This document shows, piece after piece, positions 22,609 through 32,182 of a stretch of DNA of 32,958 bases. Both the position numbers and the translations under genes were made by a program. Every line of letters begins with the position of its first letter. The first letter of the stretch is position 1. The notes below the pieces were generated by a model. That model was not told the origin of the DNA. It made no database searches and was given only the letters and a program-made list of their open reading frames with translations. Where the stretch lies: positions 1 through 32,958 of the forward strand of contig CAZPNX010000026.1 in NCBI GenBank assembly GCA_964588285.1, read 5' to 3'. The DNA is from CAZPNX01 sp964588285 (GTDB taxonomy: Bacteria > Edwardsbacteria > AC1 > EtOH8).

Positions 22609-24288
22609 TTACTTAACCACCGCCATCCTCCCGGTGGCCGCCTCGCCCCCGGCCTCCAGCCGGTAGAGGTAGACCCCGCTGGATACCTCGCGCCCCGCCT
22701 CGTCCCGGCCGTTCCATTGGGACGAGTGCCGGCCGGCGGCCTGCGGCTCGTCGACCAGGATCCTCACCAGCTGGCCGACGGAGTTGTATACCTTCAAGCT
22801 GATTTTACCCGGCCTTGATAGTTGATATCTGATGGTTGTTATCTGCTTAAAAGGATTGGGCGCATTGGGCAAGAGCTTCAGACTTCCCACTTTTAACTCT
22901 GAACCCGGTTTCTCGGCTACCCCGGTCCAGTCGCTGCGGTCAAAGTAGGCGCGGTTCAAGTCGGAGGAAGGCGAAATGTAGGCCACCCCGTAGGCGGTTC
23001 CCCCCAGATATTCCACCGCCGGCTGGTAGGCTGCGGTTATGGCGCGGGGTGAGATCACCGACTTGGAAGCGACCCCGCCGGAGTAAGGCCACCACGAGAA
23101 GCGGTGTGACTGGGGCAGAGCCTGCACGAAGGTCATTCCCATGCCTCCGCCTCGGTTCATGGCCAGGTCGGGGCAAAAGCAGTTCGTGTCAGCCGGCGTC
23201 AAGAAGCCGAAGCTCCAGGAAGTGCCGCCGTTGGATGAATAGGCCTGCTGAATGCGATAGTCCCCATTATACTTATTTTCGAAAGCCAAAAGTACGGTAT
23301 CACGGTAGGCTCCCACCGAGGTGAAATAGCTGTTGGTATCCACCGAGCCCCATAACAGCGTATCCCAATTCGCGCCGGCGCCCAGCCCCAGCAGCCGCAG
23401 GACGTTTGCATCGTTGATGTAGCAGGCGAACAGCAGGTAGCTGCTGTAGGGGTAGTTGCCGTACATGTCCAGCCCCCGTTTGGCGTTATTCTCCGGCGAT
23501 GTAAACTGCTGCCAGGAGACGCCGCCGGTGTCGTAACTCCAGAACATCCTTATCGTCCCGTCGGTGTGCATGGTGCCGCAGCAGAGCTGGGTGTTTTCAT
23601 ACAGCTCGGCCAGCTTCACCTCCTTGACCGTATCGGTGGTTGTCGTCAGAAGATCCAGATACGCCGAGCCGTTGCTCAGGTTAACCGTATTTCCTGTGGT
23701 AAGCGAGGCCCGGCGGATGCGCAAGCTGTTTTGCCTTCCGTAAGCCAAATAGCAATAATTGCCCATCACCATCACTGATGACGGCCATCGCCCCTCTCCC
23801 GATGTGATCAGAGGGTTATTCCAGGAAAGCCCCCCATTGTTGGAAAAATGCAACGAGACGTATTTATTGGTTTCGCCGTTCATGCGGGAGATTGCAGCAA
23901 AAAGGTTGCCTGATCCCGGGTCACGGGCAAGTGACACTGAATAAACGGAATCATGGGCGCTGATCAGCACGTCGTTGCCCCAATCCGGGGCCGGACTGGG
24001 GACCGGCTCTTTCCAGTTGATGCAAAGTTCGACGTCATCGGGATCTACCTGTTCCTCCAACATCTTCAAACGGCCTAGGGCCGCGCCGTGATCCCCGGCG
24101 TCCCACAGGCCGGCGACGGCCCTCGCCTCTTCCGCCTGTTGCGGCGTGGCCTTGTCGATATCGACAGAGATGGCAGCGTTGGCCCTTTCCTCCGGCGACA
24201 TTGACTCCAATGTATGGCTCAAGGGCAAGGCGGCGGCGGTGCAGACCGAAATCAGCAGGCTCAGAATAAAAGCATGGTGCTTTTCCAT
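22609..24288 (-). CDS. Secreted sialidase-like (Asp-box) beta-propeller protein with C-terminal sorting domain
   Basis: The product is 559 residues. ATG 24288 follows AAAGGA at 5-6 bases and opens a signal peptide (about residues 1-20). Residues 28-95 form a charged helical region (LESMSPEERANAAISVDIDK and onward). From about residue 100 to 470 there is a beta-propeller with Asp-box (BNR) motifs: FSNNGGLSWNNP, YDTGGVSWQQF and SSNGGTSWSFG. Such propellers occur in sialidases and in many non-enzymatic secreted proteins. I do not see the sialidase arginine triad clearly, so enzymatic activity is not claimed. The last 90 residues form the sorting/FlgD-like module (LLPNAPNPFKQITTIRYQLS, VYNSVGQLVRIL, SGVYLYRLEAGGE). 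It follows the FecR gene by 61 bases and may be its co-transcribed neighbour. Confidence 0.82.
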   Translation of the reverse strand: MEKHHAFILSLLISVCTAAALPLSHTLESMSPEERANAAISVDIDKATPQQAEEARAVAGLWDAGDHGAALGRLKMLEEQVDPDDVELCINWKEPVPSPAPDWGNDVLISAHDSVYSVSLARDPGSGNLFAAISRMNGETNKYVSLHFSNNGGLSWNNPLITSGEGRWPSSVMVMGNYCYLAYGRQNSLRIRRASLTTGNTVNLSNGSAYLDLLTTTTDTVKEVKLAELYENTQLCCGTMHTDGTIRMFWSYDTGGVSWQQFTSPENNAKRGLDMYGNYPYSSYLLFACYINDANVLRLLGLGAGANWDTLLWGSVDTNSYFTSVGAYRDTVLLAFENKYNGDYRIQQAYSSNGGTSWSFGFLTPADTNCFCPDLAMNRGGGMGMTFVQALPQSHRFSWWPYSGGVASKSVISPRAITAAYQPAVEYLGGTAYGVAYISPSSDLNRAYFDRSDWTGVAEKPGSELKVGSLKLLPNAPNPFKQITTIRYQLSRPGKISLKVYNSVGQLVRILVDEPQAAGRHSSQWNGRDEAGREVSSGVYLYRLEAGGEAATGRMAVVK

Positions 24289-24349
24289 TTTAATCCTTTC
24301 ATATAGTAATCCGTCGGTGATTTTTAGCTATAACCGTTTCCGTCCGACT

Positions 24350-25168
24350 TCACTTCGGCCAGCCGGGCGGGTTGGGTATGGGCGTGGCCGGCGCAGGCCC
24401 GGCCGGCTCCTCGCCCCCGCTGGAGATGATGACGGCCGCCGCCGTGCCCACGGCCACCGCGGCCGCGCCGCCGACGATGGCCGCGGTCGAGGTGTACCAG
24501 GCCCCGGCGGCCGCAGCCCCCAGAGAGCCGATCTTGACGGCCGCCCCGCCCCACATCATGATGAAGGCCAGCTTGGCCGCAGCCATGGGCACCGGAGACC
24601 GGGCCGAGTCGCCCTTGGCGATCACCGTGGACTGCTTCTCGCCCACCAGCACCTCCCGGCCCGTCTCCCCGGCCACCGCCACCTGGCCCTGGACCACATC
24701 CAGCTCGGTGGAGTCGCCCTCGACGAAGACGGCGAAGACCGTGCCCCGGATCCCGGCCACCGCCGTCGGGGTGACGACGTTGAACTTCGACTCCTTGGAG
24801 GCCAGCTTGCGGACGCAGCCCAGCACCTTGCCGGACATGGCTTGGAGCGAAGTGATGGTGGTCATGGGCTTCTTCTGTTTCTCCATCCGGTCTATGGCCA
24901 GCAGACCTTTGTCCCGCATTTTAAGGACGCTGCCGTCGTCGAGTTTAATCTCCAGCTCGGCCCCTTCCTGGGTGGAGATTTTATCACCGCTGCCCAAGGT
25001 CATCTTCAAAGCGGCCGGCTCCCAGACCAAGGAGCCACTTTTCTGCACTTCGGCCCGGCCCTTGAGAAAAACGATCCTGGCCTCGACCGGCCTGAAGGCG
25101 CCGTAGGCGGCCGCAGTCCATATCAGATGGAGGGCGGCCAAAACAAAGGCTATGGTTCTCTTAGTCAT
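24350..25168 (-). CDS. FecR-domain protein with C-terminal glycine/alanine-rich membrane segment
   Basis: The product is 272 residues. AAAGGAGG lies 8 bases before ATG 25168, and the start gives a signal peptide (about residues 1-24). Residues about 30-175 form a FecR domain: ARIVFLKGRAEVQKSGS, LGSGDKISTQEGAELEIKLD, DGSVLKMRDKGLLAI, and the hallmark VVTPTAVAGIRGTVFAV. After it, residues about 190-250 are Ala/Gly-rich and hydrophobic with two likely membrane segments, and a Pro-rich tail ends the protein. Anti-sigma FecR proteins act with ECF sigma factors, but this one lacks the cytoplasmic anti-sigma part and no ECF gene is near. It more likely belongs to the secreted FecR-like group seen with polysaccharide or surface proteins. 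It starts 16 bases after the 2303-residue gene, so it is co-transcribed. Confidence 0.85.
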   Translation of the reverse strand: MTKRTIAFVLAALHLIWTAAAYGAFRPVEARIVFLKGRAEVQKSGSLVWEPAALKMTLGSGDKISTQEGAELEIKLDDGSVLKMRDKGLLAIDRMEKQKKPMTTITSLQAMSGKVLGCVRKLASKESKFNVVTPTAVAGIRGTVFAVFVEGDSTELDVVQGQVAVAGETGREVLVGEKQSTVIAKGDSARSPVPMAAAKLAFIMMWGGAAVKIGSLGAAAAGAWYTSTAAIVGGAAAVAVGTAAAVIISSGGEEPAGPAPATPIPNPPGWPK

Positions 25169-25184
25169 CTTCGCGCCCTCCTTT

Positions 25185-28100
25185 CTATCTTAACTTGACC
25201 GTCTTGGTTACCCGTGACCTGCCTTCGGATTCCAGCCTGACCAGGTATATTCCGGCCGCCGCCCGGTCGCCGTCCCAGGAGATGGCATGGAACCCGGCCT
25301 CCTTATAGCCTTCGTCCAATACGGCCGCCAGCTGGCCCAGCGAGTTGTAGACCCTGAGGCTTACCCGGCCCGGCCGGTCAAGCTGGTAACTTATGGATAT
25401 GCGGCCGCGGAAGGGGTTGGGGCTTATCCGGGTCAATCCGAACTCCAGCGGTTTGAGATCAAGATCTCCCAATCCCCTGGCGGTGTAGACAACTTCAATC
25501 TCCCCGCTGCGGGCCATGGTCAGCCGGCCGGCGCCGTTCACCGGAAAGGCCTGGCCCAGCTTTCTATCCACCAGGTAGATCCGGTATCCAGGCTCCGGTG
25601 CTCCAAAAATGGCGTAGTCGATTTCTATGGGCAGGTTTTGCCCGGCCTCGGCCCTGACCAGCCATCGCTGTTCGTTACCCGGCGGCCTGACATCGCGCAG
25701 ATAGCGCCGGCACGGCCCCTGGCCCCAGTCGTCATGCGGCAGGTAGATGGCCAGGTTCTCTGAGACCAATGGCGGTTTTTCCGCGTCAAGCCGGTCATAG
25801 CCCGCAGCGGCCTGGGGCGAGATCCCCAGCTTCAGCCCAGGGTCGGCCCAGGGCCCCATCGAGGCCGAAAGCTCCATCTGCCACAAAACCTGGCGCTGAG
25901 GATTGGTTTGAACCGGCTTGCCCTTGAAAATCCTCTCCATCAACAGGCTGCAGGGACGCACCGCATAGACGGCGTACCCCTGCCAGGGACGGAGCGTGTC
26001 CGAGACCGGCGCCGGCGCCAGCGAATCCCAGTAACCGTTGTTGACCAGATCGCCGGTGTTGTCCAAGTACTGCCACATGAACTGGCGGAGTACCGCATTC
26101 ACCAGGGAATCGCCGTAGTAGAGTTCGTGCGGCGTCCCGTCGTTCCAGCGCACCCGAAGGCCTGACAGCGCCAGGACCGTGTCAAAGGGATTGCCGATGA
26201 TGTTCCAGCCGCTGTCCAAGGCCGTGGTCTGAGGTTCCGACAGCGGATACCCCTCAACATCGATGTTGGCGTTTTGGGCCGAGGCCAGCCAGTATCCTTG
26301 GCCCAGCCACAGCGGCGGCCTTTCCACATAGCCGTAGTTGGGCTTGTAGCCCACCAGGCGCCAGGTGGTGTCCGAGTAGGCGCCCAGATCGTCGCCTAAA
26401 AGCCCTGTAGCCGAGCTGTCCTGGGGCAGAAGCGGCACCGAAAAGAGCCTCCAGGCGCCTCCGGACCAATTGTTAGCCATGGCGGTCGGCCCCACAGTAG
26501 TAAATGACCAGGGTTGGTTGGGCGGGGCCGAGGTATCCATGGGATTTCCGGCCGGATCGGCCACCGAGTCCACCCGGAAGGTGTAGACGGTGTTGGCGGC
26601 AAAGGCCACATGGCTCAGGCTGGCCGTCTGTCCGCCGCTCCAAGCGACCGACCAACCGGCGACGTTGGGTGTGCAGTTGAACCTGAAGCTGGCCGTGTCC
26701 ACCGGCTCGGAGAAGCTTATCACCACCGGCATGTTTAGGGCCACGTTGGTCTGGCCGTTGGCCGGGGCGGCTGCGGTGATATTGGGCCGCACCGTGTCCA
26801 TTATTGCCACAGTGATGAAGGAGAAGCTGTCGGGACCGGCCAGCGCCAGGCCCATGGTATCCAGAGCCGCCGTCACCCTGACCACGTATCGAGTCGCCGC
26901 CGCCAGTGCCGGATGATCGATCCTCACCCGGGTCGAATCTGTGTTCCAGATCGACCCCAGCCCGCCGGGATCCGGAGAAAAGCTGAAAAGGAAGCCCGAG
27001 GCCCGGATCGGCTCGGAGAAGGAGATGGTCACGCTGTCGGCCAGGCCCACGCCCACGGCACCGTTGGCCGGGGCGGTGTAGAGAATGTACGGCGGTATGG
27101 AATCGCCTTGCGGCTGGGCCACGTAAATAGACGCCTCGGCCGTCCCGGTAAAAGCCTCCCAGTTATAGGCCGAGTCGCAGGCCGCCGCCTCGAAGTAATA
27201 TCGGTGGCCGGCCAACGCCCCGCTGAAGAGAGCAGTGGTGTCATTGGTAAACGGCGCCAGCGTGTCCCAGGCGGCGCTGGTGTCGATCCGGGAGAGCACC
27301 CGCCAGGCCTGGATGCCGGACAGGGCGTCGCTACCCGGACTCCAGTTGACCCAGAAACTGGTGGTGACACTGGTGTCGGAAACAAAAGGCTTGATTGCGG
27401 CGCCGATGGGCGGGAATATATCGCGCCTGGCCGAAACCGAAGCATGGTTCAAGTAATTGACGTTTCCGGCTCCGTCGCGCAGCCAGACATAGACTGGCAT
27501 GGTGCCGTTGAGGGTATCCACCGGCAGCCAGAAGGTATCCCGCGCCCCGCCGACCACCATGATGCTGTCGGTAAAATCCGTCGGATTGGCTGGCGGTGCG
27601 TAGACCTTGAAGAAGGCCCGGGCGATACCTGAAGAATCCGACGGATTGACCCATCCCACTGGAACGCTGAAGGTCGGCCCACTCAGCCAGTAGGAAGGGT
27701 TGAAACCATATATCTGCAGGCTCTCGGGCGCGGCCGGGGGCGTGGTGTCGGCGGCCGTCCCGGTGGTGAAGCTCCAGTGTCCGGGGATGACGGTGGTATC
27801 CAGCGGATTGCCGGCCGAGTCCGGGGCGGAGAGAATGGTCACCGTGTATGGGGTCAGCGGATTGAAGTCCAGGTGGTCGAAGGTGGCCAGCCTCAGGTCC
27901 GGGTTCCAGCTGACGTTCAGCCCACCCGGGTCCGGACTGAATTCGAAGGCGAACAGCGAGGTGTCTATCGGCTCGGTAAATGAAACCATGGCCGAGGCGT
28001 TGAGCGCCACCCCGGTGGCCCCGTCCGGGGGAATGGTGGAGGCGATGGCCGGCCCCACCGTGTCCGCCAGCAGGTGGATTGAGGCCTGGTCCCGGCCGGT

Positions 28101-31100
28101 GGTGAACTCGGGATTATCGTCGAAGGTGCCGCCTCCCTGGAGGATGATGGAACCGCCGTCGTTGGGGCCGTTGTAGAGCCTGGAGATCACCGCCGGAAAC
28201 TGCCAATCGCCGGGGCTCCCGTAGCGGCCCACCGCCATGGTGCTCTCGTAGTCGGCTTCGGTGAAGGTGGCGGTAAAATCATCGGGCAGGTAGTTCAGGA
28301 CTACTTCGCTGCTGCTGCAGGATATCCCCGGGCCCGAGACCCGCCAGTAGCGGTTAAGGCAGTTGGCGGCGCTGTCCACCTGGGGATGAACTGAATCCGC
28401 GGCCGAAATGGTGACATAGCCCGGCTGGACGGAGTTATAAAGCTGCAGGCTGAGCGGTGTGTAGCGGTTGCCCGGCGTCCCCACTTCGAACTGCTTGAGA
28501 TCGTTGCCGATCGGAAAATGCTTGGCCAGGTTGCCGTGGACATATCCGCCCATGGAAAGCGCCTGGCCTCCCGGGGCCACGAACAGGGTCTCCGGCCCGG
28601 TCGTCAGCATGCCCTCCAACAAGCTGACCTGGCCGGGAATCGTCCGGCTGGCGTGGAGGGTGAGCTCTCCCAGGGACGATTGTACCGTCAGGTTGGTCGG
28701 CCCGTCCATTGAGGGGAATTCGGCCTCGCTGGTGGCGTCCGGCACGCTCAGACGGTAGACCAGCTCCGCGCCCGGCCGGTAATGCAGGGTCCCGGCGGTG
28801 ATCCGGCCGGCGGTCTGCACATAGCGATTCTTGATGGTCAGATCGTTGGTGAGGGACAGGCCGTTGGGGTTGCCCAGCACCAAGCTGTCGAGGATGAGCA
28901 CCGAAGGCGGCAATGAGACCTGGCCGCTGCCGTAGCCGAAGATAATGGACGACAGGCTGTCGGTGTTCAGCGATCCTACGGAATAGACCAAGCTGTCGCC
29001 GATGAACAGGCTGTGGGCGCCCAGGGCCATGCTCCCGTTGACGAAACGCAGGGAGCCGAAGCACTGGATGTCCCCGAAGGCCGGGAGCATGGTGGGCCGG
29101 TCTATCTCCAGATGGTGGGTGACTAAGTTGGGCAGGGCTCCCGCTCCGCCCCCCTTGACGGCCACCGTGGTCGGCATCCCCATATTGTAAAGCCAGCCGC
29201 TGCCGCTGGTGTTGATGGGCCCCTTGAGGGTGACGTCGGAGTTGTCCACCGAGAGGGTGCCGCCCAGGGTAAGGGTGCCGTTGACCACCAGGGGAGCAGA
29301 CATCATCAGGCCGTCGCCCGGAGCCGGTATGGTCAGGTCCCACAGCTCCGAGCTGTCGGCCGGCATCTCGGGTCCGGGGCTGATCAGCCCCCCGCTGTAG
29401 ACCAGGTTCCGGCTCGTCCCGCCGGGCGCCAGCCGGATGGTATCCCCCAGTTGGCCGGTACCGTGCCGGGCGATGGTGCCGCTGTCGGCCAGAAAGCAGA
29501 AGGAGTCAGGCAGGCAGAGGCCGTTATAGAGAGACAGGTTTCGCACTTTACAGTAGGGCTCTGAGATATATCCCGCCATAAGCAGCTGCCCTGGACGGTC
29601 CAGGACAATCTCCTCGAAATTGCCGAAGACGGCCAAGCTGTCCGGGCCGTTCTCCGTTCCCCCCAGAATCAACCGCGAGGCGAACGACAGGGTATCGCCC
29701 ACGATAGCGCCGCCCATGGTATCGTTGGCCACCGGCCCCAGAAGCGACAGGGCATGTTGGTGGATGGCCAGGCCGGCGTAGAACAGGGACAGGGTGTCGG
29801 CCACGGCCAGGGGCCGGCTCAGGTGGATGCCGGCCATAACGATATACAGCTTGCCCACCGTGTCCGGAAAGCCGGGGCCGGTTATCATATCGCTGCCCAT
29901 GGTGCCGGCGAAAATGTAATTGGCGTTTTGGTCGTAGTGGCGAACGCCCGTCACCAGAATCTGGCCGGAGTCTGCCGGACTGGGCCAGAGTCCCAGGGTG
30001 TCGGTGATGCCGAGGGTGGCCCCGGCAGAAAGCGTGAATCTACCCTGGCTGCCCCGCCCCAGGGGACTGTACATGTTTATCCGGTTGCCGGGCTCGACCA
30101 AATAATCGATAGATCCGCTCACCAGCTCGCCCGAGGCGGCAAAGTTGTGATCGCCGCCGCCGTCGAAGACCACTGCCGCCGAGTCCGGCCCGGACGGTCC
30201 GATCAGCCCCTTGCCGTTTTTGCCCAAGATGTAGGTATAATCGCCCCTAACCTTAAGGGTGCAGATCCCGGGAGCGGCCGGATTGTAGAGGGCCAGCGGC
30301 GGCGAGCCTTCCAGGCTCAGGTTTCCCCCGACCGTCAGCTTCCTGACCCCGCTGCCTCCGGCCATTACCTGGCTTGAGCTCCCCGTGATAATGAGGTCTC
30401 CGGAGATAGTCACCTCCGGGACAATGGAACTGGTCAGCATCAGCCGGCCGGTGCTCCCGGTCGATTGCACCTCCAGCCCTCGGACAGAAAACGACGGCCC
30501 GCCCGGAAGGACGGCGTCCGCAAACTGGCCGGGGCAATCCCAGATTATCCGGCCGAAGTTTTGGTCCAGCCCGGCAGGTGTCTGATCCTGCACCTGGGTC
30601 AGACGCAGGGTCGACAGCGGCTGCCACTGGGCCTGGGGTATGCTGCCGCCGTTGACGCCGTGGGTGTACATGCCGAGGCTGTCGAAAACTATGGCCGCCG
30701 TCGGCGCTTTGGTGAAACTTCCGCCCGAGAACTGGAAATTGCCGGTCACAGTAAGATCCACGCCGGGCCCGTCGGCTATCTCCAGCCAAGATCCCAGCTG
30801 GGCCAAGGTGCCGTTTATCACCAGCTCGTCGACCACTATATTGGGGCTTCCGGCATCCAGAATAACCGCGTCGCCGGTTTTTATCAAGATGGTGCTGTCC
30901 CCAGGGCTGGTGGGGAAAATATTCATCGGATTGCCCCAGGTGCCGCCGCCGTTGTCGGAATACTCCCAGGAGTTGTAATCCTGCCACAGCCCGCTAAAGG
31001 TGTTGCTCCTCCAAAGCCTCCCCGGCACCCGGCCCACCGCGTAGGCCTGGTCGTTCATGTAGTCAGCGGTGTAGACGTCGCCATCGTTGTCCACCACCAC

Positions 31101-32096
31101 GTTGGTGTACATGTTTGATCCCATCATGGGTACGCTGTCGCGAAAGGCCTGGGTCAAGGGATCGAACAGCATCATCATGTTCATTCCCTTGGAAATATAG
31201 AAGTCAATGGTATATATCAACGAATCGGCGGGATTATAGGAAACGCCCGAAAGCTGAGCGCTACCGGTCGAATAAAAATTGTACGTTTCGTCCGGAAAAA
31301 CCTCTGCCAGCTCCCCGCTGGGCAGCGCCGCATAGACCGCGTTGTTCAGCGGGCAGAAAGCCATGCCGGCCGGCGACGCGCCCAGCGGCAGCATGGTGAT
31401 GACGTCGTCGTTGACCGCGTCCACCACGACCAGATCGCCTTGGGCCGTGGTCACGTAGAGCTTCTGGGCGGCCGGGTTGTAGGCGAAAAGGCTGTTGCTC
31501 TCTATCCCCATGGCGCTAAAGCTGTCGATGACCGCGTTGCTGGCGCCGTCGAGCACATATACCTGGGCGCCGGCCACCCCATAGAGCTTCTGGACGGGCT
31601 CGGCGAAGAAGACATTGCCGTTAACCGCGGCGTTGTACCCCAGGTAGGCCAGGTTGCTGCTGGTGTAAAAGGCCAGGCCGTCGGTGGGGTTGGACACGTA
31701 TAATCTGTCCTGGAGCTGGTTATAGGCCAGCTCGCACCACCCTTGGCCGAAAGAGACGAATGTCTCGACAGTGTCGCCCGAGCCGCTGATGGCCCATAAC
31801 TCGGTGTTCATGTCGTGGACGAAAAGCCTGTCCGAACCCTGGGCATAGACCATCTCGCCGGGCTGGGTGACGGGAACATTGGCCAGCAAAGAATCCTGCA
31901 AAACGTCGATTACTGATATGCTCCCGCTGCCGGTGTTTGAGCAATAGACCTTGTTGCGCACCGGGTTGAAAGCCAGCGAGTGCGGGTAAGTGCCGGTGGC
32001 CCCCAAGGGGATGGTCTTTTTTACGCTGTATCGGGCCGCGGCCGGCAGGGCCAGAAACGTCATGGCCGTTAGGGCGAACGTAATTAGCCTTTTCAT
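25185..32096 (-). CDS. Giant secreted multidomain protein: propeller, beta-solenoid, Big_5, fibronectin-like and sorting domains
   Basis: The product is 2303 residues. ATG 32096 follows AGGAGA at 7 bases and opens a signal peptide ending near AAA. Residues about 25-350 are a YVTN-type beta-propeller (SLAFNPVRNKVYCSNTGSGS, ISVIDVL). A segment with W-rich strands (GLWQDYNSWEYSDNGGGTW) leads into a long beta-rich, probably solenoid, region (about 380-1180) rich in LTVTGN/GDTL-like turns. Residues about 1185-1320 hold a GNLAKHFPIGN...RYTPLSLQLYN module. Three SbsA-like Ig domains (Big_5) follow at about 1345-1445, 1665-1760 and 1762-1868 (IPPDGATGVALNASAMVSFT, EPID and similar), with two fibronectin-like domains between the first two. 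Residues 1870-2065 form a WRLFSVPLLPQ...GWNIIGNPF region. The last 85 residues form the sorting/FlgD-like module (ISPNPFRGRISISYQL, VYNSLGQLAAVL). It is probably a surface adhesin or structural fibre; function inferred only. Confidence 0.85.
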   Translation of the reverse strand: MKRLITFALTAMTFLALPAAARYSVKKTIPLGATGTYPHSLAFNPVRNKVYCSNTGSGSISVIDVLQDSLLANVPVTQPGEMVYAQGSDRLFVHDMNTELWAISGSGDTVETFVSFGQGWCELAYNQLQDRLYVSNPTDGLAFYTSSNLAYLGYNAAVNGNVFFAEPVQKLYGVAGAQVYVLDGASNAVIDSFSAMGIESNSLFAYNPAAQKLYVTTAQGDLVVVDAVNDDVITMLPLGASPAGMAFCPLNNAVYAALPSGELAEVFPDETYNFYSTGSAQLSGVSYNPADSLIYTIDFYISKGMNMMMLFDPLTQAFRDSVPMMGSNMYTNVVVDNDGDVYTADYMNDQAYAVGRVPGRLWRSNTFSGLWQDYNSWEYSDNGGGTWGNPMNIFPTSPGDSTILIKTGDAVILDAGSPNIVVDELVINGTLAQLGSWLEIADGPGVDLTVTGNFQFSGGSFTKAPTAAIVFDSLGMYTHGVNGGSIPQAQWQPLSTLRLTQVQDQTPAGLDQNFGRIIWDCPGQFADAVLPGGPSFSVRGLEVQSTGSTGRLMLTSSIVPEVTISGDLIITGSSSQVMAGGSGVRKLTVGGNLSLEGSPPLALYNPAAPGICTLKVRGDYTYILGKNGKGLIGPSGPDSAAVVFDGGGDHNFAASGELVSGSIDYLVEPGNRINMYSPLGRGSQGRFTLSAGATLGITDTLGLWPSPADSGQILVTGVRHYDQNANYIFAGTMGSDMITGPGFPDTVGKLYIVMAGIHLSRPLAVADTLSLFYAGLAIHQHALSLLGPVANDTMGGAIVGDTLSFASRLILGGTENGPDSLAVFGNFEEIVLDRPGQLLMAGYISEPYCKVRNLSLYNGLCLPDSFCFLADSGTIARHGTGQLGDTIRLAPGGTSRNLVYSGGLISPGPEMPADSSELWDLTIPAPGDGLMMSAPLVVNGTLTLGGTLSVDNSDVTLKGPINTSGSGWLYNMGMPTTVAVKGGGAGALPNLVTHHLEIDRPTMLPAFGDIQCFGSLRFVNGSMALGAHSLFIGDSLVYSVGSLNTDSLSSIIFGYGSGQVSLPPSVLILDSLVLGNPNGLSLTNDLTIKNRYVQTAGRITAGTLHYRPGAELVYRLSVPDATSEAEFPSMDGPTNLTVQSSLGELTLHASRTIPGQVSLLEGMLTTGPETLFVAPGGQALSMGGYVHGNLAKHFPIGNDLKQFEVGTPGNRYTPLSLQLYNSVQPGYVTISAADSVHPQVDSAANCLNRYWRVSGPGISCSSSEVVLNYLPDDFTATFTEADYESTMAVGRYGSPGDWQFPAVISRLYNGPNDGGSIILQGGGTFDDNPEFTTGRDQASIHLLADTVGPAIASTIPPDGATGVALNASAMVSFTEPIDTSLFAFEFSPDPGGLNVSWNPDLRLATFDHLDFNPLTPYTVTILSAPDSAGNPLDTTVIPGHWSFTTGTAADTTPPAAPESLQIYGFNPSYWLSGPTFSVPVGWVNPSDSSGIARAFFKVYAPPANPTDFTDSIMVVGGARDTFWLPVDTLNGTMPVYVWLRDGAGNVNYLNHASVSARRDIFPPIGAAIKPFVSDTSVTTSFWVNWSPGSDALSGIQAWRVLSRIDTSAAWDTLAPFTNDTTALFSGALAGHRYYFEAAACDSAYNWEAFTGTAEASIYVAQPQGDSIPPYILYTAPANGAVGVGLADSVTISFSEPIRASGFLFSFSPDPGGLGSIWNTDSTRVRIDHPALAAATRYVVRVTAALDTMGLALAGPDSFSFITVAIMDTVRPNITAAAPANGQTNVALNMPVVISFSEPVDTASFRFNCTPNVAGWSVAWSGGQTASLSHVAFAANTVYTFRVDSVADPAGNPMDTSAPPNQPWSFTTVGPTAMANNWSGGAWRLFSVPLLPQDSSATGLLGDDLGAYSDTTWRLVGYKPNYGYVERPPLWLGQGYWLASAQNANIDVEGYPLSEPQTTALDSGWNIIGNPFDTVLALSGLRVRWNDGTPHELYYGDSLVNAVLRQFMWQYLDNTGDLVNNGYWDSLAPAPVSDTLRPWQGYAVYAVRPCSLLMERIFKGKPVQTNPQRQVLWQMELSASMGPWADPGLKLGISPQAAAGYDRLDAEKPPLVSENLAIYLPHDDWGQGPCRRYLRDVRPPGNEQRWLVRAEAGQNLPIEIDYAIFGAPEPGYRIYLVDRKLGQAFPVNGAGRLTMARSGEIEVVYTARGLGDLDLKPLEFGLTRISPNPFRGRISISYQLDRPGRVSLRVYNSLGQLAAVLDEGYKEAGFHAISWDGDRAAAGIYLVRLESEGRSRVTKTVKLR

Positions 32097-32146
32097 GGAT
32101 GTATCTCCTGGTTTTTGGCTGAATATGCCTGAAGAATGTTGTAAGA

Positions 32147-32174
32147 ATCATATCATGGGAGGTGGAAAAGTCAA
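32147..32174 (-). promoter_or_regulatory. Predicted sigma-70 promoter of the giant surface-protein operon
   Basis: On the minus strand TTGACT (32174-32169), a 16-base spacer and TATGAT (32152-32147). The expected transcription start near 32140 leaves a leader of about 44 bases with the AGGAGA ribosome site at its end. The operon would read the 2303-residue gene, the fecR-like gene and probably the 559-residue gene. Confidence 0.6.
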
Positions 32175-32182
32175 TCGAAAAA

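Noticed and set aside
22609..24288. Active sialidase
   Set aside because: Asp-box motifs show the propeller fold only; the conserved arginine triad and other catalytic residues were not found by eye.
24350..25168. FecR anti-sigma regulator of iron uptake
   Set aside because: The protein has a signal peptide before the FecR domain, lacks the anti-sigma N-terminal part, and no ECF sigma or TonB receptor gene is nearby.
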